From the NCBI GenBank assembly GCA_964030785.1, contig OZ034971.1, positions 14,893,679-14,957,678 of the forward strand: a stretch of DNA of 64,000 bases, given 5' to 3'. A model generated the notes under the pieces. That model was given only the letters and a program-made list of their open reading frames with translations. It had not been told where the DNA came from and searched no databases. The DNA comes from Siderastrea siderea (taxonomy: Eukaryota > Cnidaria > Anthozoa > Scleractinia > Rhizangiidae). Shown here in pieces: positions 21,463-34,000 of this stretch (position 1 is its first letter; each line of letters begins with the position of its first letter). The position numbers and the translations under genes were made by a program.

Positions 21463-22171
21463 AGGCTGGTTCACACTTGTGACATAAGCATAAGCATAAA
21501 CATAAGCATAAGCATAAGAATGTTCACACTTATGACATAAGCATAAGAAAGCGACATACGCAGGTGCATTGGGCTTCAGATTTATAATCCTGGGGGAATG
21601 AGACGAGTTGTAATTTCAAAATGGGGGACGAAGAAGAAAACGAAAAAACGCTCCTTTTGATGTTACTGCACCGTAATCGTCGACGGTGGAAAGAAAGACA
21701 ACCTGAAAAAAGATGGCGGTCCTGTTGGGTTAGAGAAATCTTCGCGAAGAGAAAACAACAAGAAGATTATCACAATCTTCTGCTTGAAATGCGACTGGTG
21801 GACCGAGAAATTTATTTCAGGTAGTTCAGGTCGTTAAACGGCCGGCCTCAGCCAGTTTCTCATTATAATACAGCGTGTTTAAAGAAGAAGACGCCAGTTT
21901 GAAACAGCTAATCAGAGCAGGATTGGGAACTGTTTTCGCTTGAATTTCTGCTGACATCAAATACTGCTGTTTCGTTATGCTTATGCTTATGCTTATGTTG
22001 TCCCGGTCACACTTGCGATCACGCGACATAAGCATAAGCATAAGCATAAGAAAAAGGAAAAGTTTCCTTTTTCTTATGCTTATGCTTATGTCACTACGGT
22101 TCACACTTACGCTTTCTTATGCTTATGCTTATGTTTATGCTTATGCTTATGTCACAAGTGTGAACCAGCCT
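21463..22171. mobile_element. Harbinger/PIF derivative with TAA target duplication
   Basis: Perfect ends AGGCTGGTTCACACTTGTGA and the inverse ending CACAAGTGTGAACCAGCCT are flanked by TAA on both sides (21460-21462 and 22172-22174), the target duplication of Harbinger elements. Both subterminal regions are arrays of CATAAG units (TTATGC on the right), and further arrays lie inside. The 709-bp element keeps only a short ORF related to the transposase N-terminus. Confidence 0.9.
21621..21824 (+). pseudogene. N-terminal remnant of a Harbinger transposase
   Basis: The 67-residue ORF starts MGDEEENEKTLLLMLLHRNR and contains SCWVREIFAKRKQQEDYHNL followed by LLEMRLVDREIYFR. This matches the typical Harbinger pattern of a basic run, W-V-R-x-I-F, and a hydrophobic EMRL-D-E-YFR segment just before the DNA-binding region. 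The catalytic DDE part is missing, so it is a deletion remnant; any remaining DNA-binding role is speculative. Confidence 0.7.
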
Positions 22172-22174
22172 TAA

Positions 22175-24358
22175 GACTGTAAAAGTTGTTGAACCAGGTA
22201 TGAAACGTGTTCAAAACGGACATGTAATGCCGGGAGCAATGGGCTTATAAGCAGGGGCGGGAGGAGTTTATAACCGGGATTGTTTTACTTAAATTGACTT
22301 TTTTACATTACTCGTGGCCTAATAGGTGGATGAAGTTCTCTCCTCACATCAAGACCAGGATTGTCATGTGACTGGGTCTAACGTACAAGATTTCTAAGAG
22401 TATCACTATTCAAGTGTGGCTTCATATCATATCAAGAGACATCTATTTGTATATATATAGCTGGGTGTTTTAGTGGCTCCTGAAAATGTGGCCATTTTCA
22501 CCGGAACGACCCTGAAACCAAGGTTTAATGACTCCAATCAGCCTCAAAAGCACATTTGAGACCTTCAAGACCTTTAAGACCTTTATTTTAGGACGATAAA
22601 ATTTAAAGCTAGAAGCTTACATTACAAACTTATATCACGATTGCACACGAAAGAGAAAGGAGAAGGAAAGGAAGAGAGCGGACGAAAAAAAAAAGACTCA
22701 TAATATACTCATAATTTTTGTTTTGCCGACTTTGAAGCCTCAGCCGAGGAGAATCGTTTTCAAAAATCCAGGTTGCTATATTTTTTTAAATGTTATGAAC
22801 CGATTAACCATAGCATGGTCAGTCTAAAGCAAACAACCCTTGACGCATTGTATTGTGGTTTATTACATTGCTTGGGAATAATACCTATAAGAGAGCGCAA
22901 AAATGTAATGATGTGAGGCACAACTTATCCGTTATTATGTTTAAACTGTATTTTTCAGCATACTCTGATGTCAGGTTTAACATTTAACTTCCGCGCGCTG
23001 TGAGCATTGATAGATGTTGATTGGTTTCTTCCGTACACCACGTAGCTTACGTCAACTGAAGACAACGTGTGAAGACCGTGCGTCATAAAGTATATTGTAT
23101 AGAAAGCCATGAGTTATGCCTGCGAACACATTGGCCTTGGTTATCAAAACCAGAACTCCACTAAAACTGCCTAAATTTAGATTTTATCAGGCATCACGTT
23201 AGTCAATGTTAAGCTCTTGAAAGGTATGAAAAGGAATGGAAAACGAAGTTGCCTTTCGTAGCTTTGCAAAAACTCGCGAGTTGAAATATTCTTTTCCGGT
23301 CGAGACAGCGCAAGTGCAGTGAACAATTCCTCGAAAAATAAAAGGAAAGAAGAAGGAGAAGGAAGCACACGTACGGTCCACCTCTTATAAAGGCCAAAAA
23401 CATTTTTTAGCAAACCTGCAAGTTACAAATTTGCTCTGTTATGTGTGATATTAAACCTTTAAAGAGGTTGAGACGTTATGAGTGAATGATCGCAGTGCTG
23501 TAAGCAACTTCAGCAGTTGAAATGAAAGCCTGATTTTTTAGACGTTAAGGCTTAGTGCAATTTTATATATAACGGCTTTCGTATCTAACGTAAGAGTATT
23601 AAAAGATAGTGAACGCGCAGCACAAAAAATGGTAAAAAAGCGAAATGTTTTGGTTATTACACGACATCTTGTGTTCCCCGAAGGCTGTTGTATTCCGTTT
23701 TTGCCAGTCAGGCAGGATTGAGACGACGCTTTGGTCTACATTTGCACCTAAAACGTTGTAGAATAAATTAAGGGTGGATTTGCTTTCAGCATAGCCTCTC
23801 TGCGTGGAACATTTGTTCAAGTTCTTAGATTTTAGAACGGAAAAGGAAAGTTCTGCCTTCACGGCATCCAGAGCAGTTCTATTCAATCGTAAAAGGCACT
23901 GTTAAGGCATTCGAATAGAGCAGTTTCCTATACGATCAAATAGAACTCCTCTGTGCTGCCTTATCAACCAGACACAGTTTCTGAAAAATTACTTCTCCTG
24001 AGAAGACGAAAACAAGAAAAGTATTACATTCGGTAGGTTGCGATAACGATTTCGAGAAACAATTTTCAAAGGTTTTCTCACAGTCAACTAACAATATCGT
24101 TGGACATCACAAACTAAAAAAAAATGACTACAGAGGATTCTAAAATTTTTTGAATGCTAGTAGTAGAACTCGAAATGCCTTTGCAAGAAGCTTACACCGG
24201 GCAATTGGTTCAACAACTGACGTGCGTATCCGCCCATGCTGCTAATAAATACACCGTAAGGTTCAATCTTGTCTACCATCGATTATGCTTTAGTTAATAG
24301 AATCACCAATTATATGGCATGGTGAAAGCTAATTAAGGCGAAGTACATAAAATTACTT
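22175..24358. other. No gene recognised
   Basis: Minus-strand ORFs at 23177-23413 and 23599-23886 are open but show no family signature and no convincing splice partners. A purine-rich tract lies at about 22650-22695. Otherwise nothing is seen. Confidence 0.4.
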
Positions 24359-24714
24359 AAGGCGACTTTCACAGTTGGTGCCCGGGCACAGTGCCCGGGA
24401 GGGTCTGGAGAAAACTGTGGGTCGTTCACATTTAGTAAACATTTAGTACCCACTAAGAAACATGACTTAACTTAAAATGCGTGGTTTAAATGAAAACCAG
24501 AAGCCAGGGTCTGTGGCCTAATGCCTGAGTTGTCACGCAAATTGTGTGTAGACTGGTGTCCGTGTTCAACTCAATGTCCGAGAACAAGGTGACCCCACCT
24601 TGTGTCCAGTTCCCGAGCGCCGTGCTCATGTTTTGTTACGGGTACTTTTAAAAGCCATGTTCATGTTATGCCTGCCAGATACCGTCCCCGGGCACAAAGT
24701 ATGAACGTCGCCTT
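24359..24714. mobile_element. MITE with AAGGCGAC termini
   Basis: The left end AAGGCGACTTTCACA with TGCCCGGG close behind is inverted at the right (CCCGGGCACA, then ATGAACGTCGCCTT). The interior is non-coding. The flanking bases do not give a clean target duplication. Confidence 0.65.
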
Positions 24715-25306
24715 TTCAAAAAGCTTGCTAAAAGAAAACAAGCATTGTTCAAACAGAGCCTTTGGTATGATTTGTATTGCACAATAAATAATAATACTTT
24801 TAAAAGCGGTTGCGTTTGCATTTGAGTGTGGTATAGTTATCGAGTAACGCAGTTTTTAGAGTAATTTTAGTTAACCCGTGAAACAAAGTGTAATAGTCAG
24901 TGCCTATTATACCAAAGCAGATAAAAGAAAACAAAAGATTTAGGCAGTAATAGGGAGCATTGCTCCAATATCTATTTCACGGGTCAAGTAAAATCACTCT
25001 AAACACTGAGTTCAGACTCGCTGATAATTCCTGTTGCCAAATAATCGTTTTACTACAGAAAAATATTGAAGAGAATTTATCGAGCAAAAAATGGAGTTAT
25101 TTCGAAGGCAAAAGTGTGATAATTTGGAAGGATATAACAAAAATATGGGGGTATAAAAAAAATAATTAGGTAATCGTGTCAAGTGCACGTCTTCTAAACA
25201 CTGCCCAATTTACTTCTTTGACGGAGTAAGAATTTCCAAACGTATTTTAAAATGAAAATTAGAAAAACATGGGAGAGTGTACATGGGTTTTTGAAGAAAG
25301 TAGAAA

Positions 25307-25378
<72 letters not shown>

Positions 25379-27111
25379 GGCAAGAAGGAGTAATGAACGA
25401 AATTTAAACTCACCTTCCGGTCGAGGCAAACGAAACGGTGGCTTTTCTTTCTATTTTATGTTTTCCTTATATTAACCAACATATAAAACAGTTATAAGAT
25501 TTGGTTTGGTGATATCTGGAATAATCAAACAACTATTATTTTAAAATAATCCTATTTTGTGGAATAATTATGCCATTAGCCGAAGCTTTCGGCTTCAATT
25601 GATAACATACACCCCAACCTTGTTTTTCGGGTTCCAAAAAAAACTCACAGATAAGATTATCTTGATGCACCAAATTAGAGTGGAAGAGCTAACATTATAA
25701 GAAATAGACAGTGCGGGGAATTTAAACTTCAAACTGAAGATTAAAAGTATTAATTAACTAGAATGTAAGTGCCATTGACAAATCTATTATTGATAAAATT
25801 ACAAATTCAGAGGACAGAAAATCCATTCTTGGCAACCGCAGAGACTAGTGAAACTAGTCAAATAGTAAATCAATAATTTGAATTAGGTCTCAATTCGAAA
25901 CGTTGCTATGTCATTTCCTTTTTGTAGACACAAATTTCTAGCCCCAGGTGTATCAATGAACCGCCAAGTGCTGGGGCAACCTCATTCCCAGAGTGTCGTT
26001 TCTTCCCGCGTCATGAAGCGAGAGAGAAGGACTTTACAGGTTGGGAAGAAGAGACAACGTGGGAACGAAGGAAAAAGTGATCTATTTCAAGTCACATGAC
26101 ACACCATCTCACAGAAAGGTATAAAAGGCGCGGATGTATTTATTTATTTTTATTTTATTCGTCTTCATAAATAAGCGTCACTTTGTTAAATCTTTTAAAT
26201 AAACATTTTTACGTTTGGTAACCAAAAAACTGTCACTACGAAAACAAAGTAAACTAAAGCAAAATTTCGAACTGAAATATATCTTTTGCTTTTAATGACC
26301 TCGAGTAGTTTAAGGCCTGAGTTAAAGGGAAAACCAGGAATAAATTGTTTATTCGCGATATTATTGGCTTGGAGCAAGAAAAGAAAACGAAAATTTGGCA
26401 CACACAGAGATGTCATCGTCCTTAACATTTTAAAGGGCACTAGGTGGTCTACTACGTCACGTGACAGGTCACGTGGTTGTTGCTTCCAAAAATAGCAATT
26501 ATTTGACGAATTGCCAATGGATTGAAGACATGACATCGAACAAAAACGCTCCTTAGATGTAGTTTAACCATTGTCAGCCTTTCACGTTATGAATGATCAT
26601 CTTTTGTTAACTTAAGTAAAGTTATGAGGGCAAAGGCCAACTTTTCCCATAAAATTCCATTTTTGAGCGCTGATATATCTATCTACTTTTAAAATTCCAG
26701 GACATTCATTCCAAACGTGGAAGGCTAGACATGTTAAATTTTTATCGAAAACGCTGTTTGATTTATCAATACAACTTCAATTCGCCGGCAATTCGTGGTT
26801 TTTCGAAATTTTTATATTCTGGTCATGTGATCTGTCACGTGATCAAAATTATAGTTTAAGGGAAAAGTGAAGGTTAATATTTGTATTCGAGGAAAGTTTT
26901 ATGCTTTTCCATGTGTTCTTGTAGAAGGTATGGTCGATCAACCATTTTTTCCACCCAGCGTTTGAGCCCAGGCCTTAAACTGTTTGAGACAGTTGGCAAT
27001 TGTTATTGAAATTATTGCTAAATATCATTCCTATGATTAATATCTAGAAAGTACCAATACGTTACATAGCAAGACACTTGTTGTTATCAAAACCCTGAAA
27101 GCATTGCTGTT
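24715..27111. other. No gene recognised; contains an AAT microsatellite
   Basis: Apart from the microsatellite at 25308-25378, I see only AT-rich sequence with short, unsupported ORFs. Confidence 0.45.
25308..25378 (+). repeat. (AAT)n microsatellite
   Basis: An uninterrupted run of about 24 AAT units. It creates false poly-Asn and poly-Tyr ORFs on the two strands. Confidence 0.98.
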
Positions 27112-27540
27112 ACTTTTCCAAACTGCGCATTAGTCTTCTTTAAGTCGTGCTTATTGATAATTCTTCTCTCTATCTGTAGTTGATAATCATTGAATCTGCT
27201 TCCTCCCTGGGTAAGTACCAATGCTCTTTGACTCCCTTGTGCTAACACCAGGTCGTTTGTAACCAGGGGTAAAAGCTTTTCAGGTGACCTCGATGCAGAC
27301 ACAAGAAGCTGGACGGGAGACCCACGAGGTGTCCCAGAGGATCCGAAAGTTGTCCTGGAAGACCGACGAGGGTTCCTGAATGTTCGAGGTGAACATTTTC
27401 TCTGTGAAGAGTTGCTTCGGTCGAACGTCGTCCCTGCTGTGCGATCCGTGGCAGAATTTGCTCTTGAACTTCCGGCTGCAAAATAATTTGTATATAATGA
27501 CAATTCGTTCTGTGCTAAGGGGAAAAATCCTCAGGTATCG
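27112..27540. repeat. Dispersed repeat, copy 2 (uninterrupted)
   Basis: Collinear with 7415-7469 plus 7951-8300. Landmarks are AATCTGCTTCCTCCCTGG, GCTGGACGGGAGACCCACGA, GAATGTTCGAGGTGAAC and CAATTCGTTCTGTGCT. It serves as the empty-site reference for the insertion in copy 1. Minus-strand ORFs at 27087-27503 belong to the repeat. Confidence 0.75.
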
Positions 27541-27744
27541 TAATCAATTAATCTATCGTCAAAGCAGTATAGTAAGCTTCAGGCCAAACCACGGAGATGT
27601 GTTTTTGAGGCCCTTAACTGTTAGTTGTTGTAATCAGTGCTTTACTCTCCAAAGTTGACGAGGATGAATCAAAGATGTAGCCTTAACTAGTAGGTTGATG
27701 GTGTTGTTCTGTTTTTTGGGGGAGAGGGGGGTCTTTTTGATGTC

Positions 27745-27775
27745 TTGTTTTGTGTTGTGTTGTGTTGTGTTGTTT
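27745..27775 (+). repeat. (TGTGT)n-type simple repeat
   Basis: Five or so near-perfect TTGTG units in a T/G-rich stretch. Confidence 0.8.
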
Positions 27776-28040
27776 TGGGCTCAAAAGGCATTGCCTTTAA
27801 CCAGAATCATCCAGCGTAATAACCACAGACCGCTTTTCAACTGACTGTCGTGAAACCTGAACCAAAGTTAGCACGCTGACAAATCATAAACACAAACAAC
27901 TCAGTGAACTAATAAGAACACGAAGTATGTACACACAAGCAACACACGCTTAGCGCGCGAAAACAATTGCAGCAAAGACACTAGTTTTGCTTTATTTCCG
28001 GTTGGTCGGGAATATTAAGTGGCGGAGATTTTTGGACCAA

Positions 28041-31000
28041 TCAAAAAGCACCGTGGAGCAAAACCAGAGCAACAGCCAACTCTTTCGTCGCATGATTGAA
28101 AAACTGTGAAGCAAAAGTGTTACTTGACTTTGATGCTCGCTTACCCTCAATAGCTGGTCTCGTAACTTGACCCGACACCCACCCTACATCTGGAAAATAC
28201 TCCCACTTAGAGTTAACTGGCGGCCACATCTTCATAGAGCAAAGCGGAGAAGGGACTGGAGAAGACCTTACGGTGTGCGAACGTGCTGATCCTTTTGCTG
28301 TTTCTAAGCGCGCAATGTGCCTAACAACAACATTGTCTACAATTTCTTCCCTGTAAGTGCGCCAGTCGCTCTGTTGAAGATATGTTTGGCAGAGAATGCT
28401 ATCTCGTGGATATGTGACAGTTAGCTTTCTCAGTTTTTCAAGAGTAGAATCATCAGAATACTTGAAGAAAACTTCTTTAGCTACTTTGATGACTTCGCAA
28501 CCTCCGCTGACCAAAGTAAATTGTCTTTCTCTGGGTTGCTTCTTTTTCTTGAGGCGACTATTCATGCTGTTCCTTGCTTGGTCAGTTTGGTCAGTTGTGT
28601 TTGATATATTATCTTCCTGATCCAACAAAGACCAAGAACCCTGTTACAAAGAAAATAACATCGTCATCATGAAATCAAATAATAGCAACTTCAGTACTTG
28701 TGTAATGTCACCTCTAATGTTTGTCACTAGGAGAAATCTGCATACACTATGTTAACGTTAAGGTCGATCAACCAACTCAGAGCTGAACACTTCTGAACAG
28801 ATCTTTCTTCAGAGATTTCAAGTTTCAAGTGCAGCTGTTAGTTGGTCATTTCCCAACTGCACTGCAAGTTCAAAGGTTTCTATCGGCTGAAGTTAGCAGA
28901 GACGATCCTTTGACGCCACTGCCAAGGCCTACAGAAAACGAGAGCGGACATGTAGTCACTGATTCAGCGTTAATCAGTGACCGATTTATTCAACATAAAA
29001 TATCAACATTTTGTCTAATTTTGTTTTGGTATCTCAGAAATGTTCTAGCTCGTGTGCTCCCAGAGCAGATTATCGAAAATTAGAGTGACCTTCCGTAGCC
29101 AGTTATTGCATTGCAAGCTTGCCAGTGGACGGACTCTCGGTTAAATTAAAGACACTTAGTTGGCTATCAGTCGTTTGTACCCTGTTTTTGTTTTGTTTTG
29201 TTTGTTTGTTTGTTTGGCTAACAAATGCACTAATAATCAACCTTTTTATGAGCTGAGTTTAGTAACCGATACTTACGAAACACTGTCCCGGTCTCAGCCT
29301 ATCCACCATCAGATACACTCCAACACCAACGTTACTTTCCACTCGCTCCTCAATCAATCCATCATCAACTTCCGTCTCCATTTCTTCGTCCGTGACATTA
29401 TTAGCCCGTAGGGGTTCTGAGGAAGCGCGCCTCTCCTGTTTAGGAGTGGGATTAGACTCTTGCTTTTCCTCAAATCGGAAGCTCACGTGACCTTTTGTTG
29501 ATTTTCCCCTGGATTTTTCCGAGTGCAAGATTCCTCTAGCTGAACCTTGGTCCCTATGTGCTGATTTCTCTGCTGACTGAACACACGCCGATTTGGGTTT
29601 TGCCTTTTCTTGGGCAGTCTTGCTTTTTTCCGAGCCTTTTGTAGTTTCAGCTTCGGGACTCCCCATTCTTGATGGAAATCCTCGTAACACGATTGAGCTT
29701 GAGGAGACGTCAGTGGTGTTTGGGCGGTAAATTGATGGTGTATCATCTTGTATTCTTTCCATTCTGTACTTTTGGGCGTGCACAATATAGTCTTTGCAGT
29801 TACTGAGGTCTAAGAGTCTTAGAACATCACACTGACCCTTCACAAGAAAAACAACGCAAAAAAAGTAAAGTATTGACATTGCAATGTCCTGCCTGACTCA
29901 TCGTATGCATTCATCTATAATTAACAATTATTCGCCGAAGGCGAAGTAAGTATTGTCGAATAATACCAATGACGAAGTCGAGGGAATTATTCGACAATAT
30001 TTACTGAGCCTGAGGCGGATAATTGTTTTAGTATAATTTTGAGATGTGGTCACCAAAAAGAGAAAAAAAAAGGAGCTAAAACTTGCCAAACAACACAAGA
30101 AAAAAATTAACTTAGCTTAGCAGCCGTGCCTTGAAATGTTACAGTCACCGGGTAGCGCGGTGAATATAGCAGTAAAATTATACTAATTATGGCTTATTAG
30201 TAATTTACGCATGTTTTCAGCGAAGAGGAACCTCTCTTTATTGAAGAGCCTCTCTTTATGGTTTTCGTTTTTACCTCTTGGTTGCGATAGCAACTACGAG
30301 ATACTGTAGTGGATTGCACATTCCTGTGGTTATTTTCGTGAGCTCTAGTGAAGATTCTCTAATGTTCTCGAGCTCTTCGGTTTTCCAAGAGAGGAGCTTC
30401 GCTGTATCATCGGGCTATGTCGGAGACACTTTCGTTATTTTTGGGCGCTGATGTGTCTGCGGATCCTGCTGTTCAGAGTGAGCAAAATGATTGAAAGGCT
30501 TCGAGAGCGTCACGAAACACAAGGACAATATGTAATCTGGTATGAACACTTAATTGGCTGCTTATTGCCATTTTTAGTTTCCTGACTAAACTAGCAACCA
30601 AGTTCCATACAAATCCTTACAGTTTGAAACTAAAGTGGTCTGCTCTTGAGCTTGTGTTCCCTGTGCAACAACCACGAGATCTCGTCCGTGGGACGGTTAT
30701 CCTTTTAGCTAACTTAAACCTGCATAAAGACTCATGACCAAAAACTTGCCACAATAATTATCCCTTACACATGGGTTTTGAGTACGCTGCCGTAAATTAG
30801 CTGCTCTTTTTGTAGTTATAAACTTATGACAAATACTTTTCCTCTGTAAAGAGTTTTCCTAGCTAATGACTGTCGTTTTCGCCAGAACGGAACTCGATGT
30901 CAAGAAATTAAGATCGGTTCAGAGCATGGAAAACGAATACTTTTTGCTTTTCTTTTCATTTCGGTTGGGAAACATTCAAAAAGCGTACTATTTAATGTCT

Positions 31001-34000
31001 ACCCAAGTGTAACACCTCTGCCAGGAGGAAAAAGTTCAAGTTATTACCGTTCATATTCCGCAAATGTAAAATCAAATTTGTATCTCATGTCAACATCCTA
31101 TCTTGGATAGTAAAGATCTCAATTGATCGTGTTATGATCACAGATATTTTAAAATTATACTCAAGCCATAAGTACTCATACGAGAGTTTTAAAGTATCAT
31201 GATGACTCCACCATTTAAGGGTTGTAACAGATTGAACTGGATACACTTTTGACAAATCCGAGGTGTATCCAAGTCTGCTATGCAGACATTAAGAAGCTAC
31301 ATGTTGGTTTACAACGACTCATTGCACCCAACCCCTGAGCCTTCTAACATGTCTTTACCTTCATAACAAATATCACCCAATGCAGATTAGAAGAATCGCG
31401 TACAATCACTTCATCAGTGTTATAATCCTGCAGTCTACTTTCCTCGGCAACTTTCTTGACAACACCTTCAGGCCATGTGCTAAACACTTGATGTTCTCTG
31501 ATAGAAATAAAGAAATAACTAGTCACAATCATCGATAGTAAAGAGTGGAAAGGTATGTTATGTAGATCCCTCAGAGTTTTAGTAAATAAGGTGTACACAT
31601 AGTTGAAACAACGTTGTCAATTCACTTCAGTTTTCCAGTAAAACTTACAAAACATGAACGACATGGCATTTATCTTTTAGGAAGACGGCTCCAGAGAGAT
31701 TGGCAATGCAATATTGGTCTATAAGGATAGTTTTTTCCTTTACAGTGAGCTTCAGAGTATGATTTAAGGCATGCTGTTATGAACTGTTGTCGTAAGGAAG
31801 AATCTATCTGGGAACACAGATAAGGTACATTTTCTTTTCATGAGAAAGCGGTTGGGTCGCACAGCTTATGGATTGTATATACTTTAAAATATCTGAAGAA
31901 GTTTTTCTCGGCTAGGTGTATAAATAGAACCGTCCTAACTTGGATTATTAAAAGCTTGACTCAATTTGTGTCAATGTTTTCGCATTTCTGTTCCCACGTT
32001 TGATTATTATTTCTTGCTTATAATTTTTTTTCATACCTCAGAAGTTACACCGATGTAAAAAATAAGACAATGAAATAGGAAGAAACTGATTCAAGATAAA
32101 CAAGGTCAATTGTTCCGGGATCCGGTAGAATACATTTTGTTCTAATTACCAACAGGCGAGAAAATGTAAGAGACAACACTGATTCGTGTCCGATATAGAA
32201 AAAACGCTGAAACTAGCCTCAAAGTAAATTCGGTTTTCAGACAGATTAACCACCAAATGCTTGGTTTAACTGATAACACGTGTGAAAGGAATGTCACTGA
32301 AAGTTAAATCGCCAACTTTTCTGGATTAGTTTGGATTGAAAGTTAAAGAGTTTAGAGGGCTATTTTTAAGCTTCGGTTTGAGACAATTTAAAACAAAGTA
32401 AATATAAAGTATCGAAATAATCTGACAGCAGGTTTCGAACAATATTTTCTATACTGAAATCATAGTTGACAATAACCCCGTGTACCAACTTTAACATGCT
32501 TTGAAAGACGGGACCCAGGCTCTTGAAGTGATATTTCTCGCACGCGTGTGCACGAGCGAACTTTTTCTGACAAGCGTCACGCGATGAGTTTGGTCTGATC
32601 GGAGCTCAGAACAGGCTGCGAGGAGACGACTTTAATCACTTAATAACTTTAATAACTGATAATAACAATTCGGTGAACAGTGTGGTATGTGAAACCCTGC
32701 TTTAAACCGTAATATTGTTTTCATTTATTATTTATTCACGGGATGAATGAAAGCAACTTAAATAAAACTTAACACTAGAAGATTGGCTTTTACAAAGCCC
32801 TAAGTGATTACGCAGATTACGAACATATTTTCTTTCCTGGGCCTCTAAATAGTTTTGATGCCGACCGACTGTCAAAATTTATTTCCGGACTTTTTTTCTT
32901 CTTAATTTTGACATTTTAAGATCCGGCTATTCAGAAATACTGGTGTTTTCCAAGTGGGATTTGGCCTATTACGTCCACACAGCTCAATTTTCATTTTTTT
33001 TCAAAAAGTGGACACTATTATGGAAGACACATTTAAACTGTAATCTTTAATTTTTAATTAAATAATTTCCTCCAGCAAGCTAATCCGGCAATGGAGGGTC
33101 AGCACGCGCACGTGCAGGTGTCAACAGCAAGTGTGACTTAAGTGGGACATAAAAAATAAGCGCGAAAAAGAAGGAGAAAGTTAGCCGTGGTATTATTTGG
33201 TTTCAAATTTCTGACGACTGCACGTATAACTGATCGTAAAATGTGCTCTTACTTGAGAAACTCCACCCTTCTTTGCATGTCCGCGTTGAAGCACTCGTCA
33301 ATCTTGGCGGAAAAGAAATCTTCCCTTTCCACAGACAGCAACTCCGTTCTTTCCAAACAAACAACAGTTGCGCACCGCTTATGTCCCCTAATGAAAGCCA
33401 GTTCCTGTAAAAACGAGCGTAGGAAATATATATAGACATCGTAATAGATAATGGTCAAAACGAACAAGGTGTTCAGCAAAGGTTGGTGCTCACTGACAGC
33501 AATACCAACAACAACACTGCATTTGTCCAAGCACATCGGATATTCAAGGCTTGTTTTCTTTTATATAATTGACATTATTACTCTTAAGCTAAGCACAGAA
33601 TCGTTATTTTTGTTCCTCTATGTTGCCTCCGACAAGACGAGAACACTATATCCTCATTCCTTTCTAACCTGCGGACGTTCCAGTGCCGTAAAGTTTCATG
33701 GGATATTATGGTCTAAACTTGGGTTCAAAAGGGAAGGAAGTCGGAGAGAAAAGGAGAGGACATGGTATGGTTGGGAAACTCTTTTTCGCCGTTTAAATTT
33801 GTTAAAATTTCGTTTCACTCTGCACCCCTGCCATTTGTCAATATACCCACCCCAAAATAGTCTCCTCTCCTAAGCACAGCGTTTTCCGTAGGTTTGGCAA
33901 ACGCACTTTGTTCGTCATCGTCTGCGGTCACACACACTGAACCGCTGAAAATGAAGTAAAAACGCTGGGCCACGTGACCTTTCCTTATCACCACTCGCTG

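Noticed and set aside
21826..22174. ORFs rich in LM repeats on both strands
   Set aside because: They are translations of CATAAG/CTTATG arrays in the Harbinger element.
25269..25475. Poly-Asn and poly-Tyr ORFs
   Set aside because: They arise from the AAT microsatellite at 25308-25378, on both strands.
27087..27503. 138-codon minus-strand ORF
   Set aside because: It lies within the dispersed repeat also found near 8000 and has no recognisable domain; the other copy is not open in the same frame.
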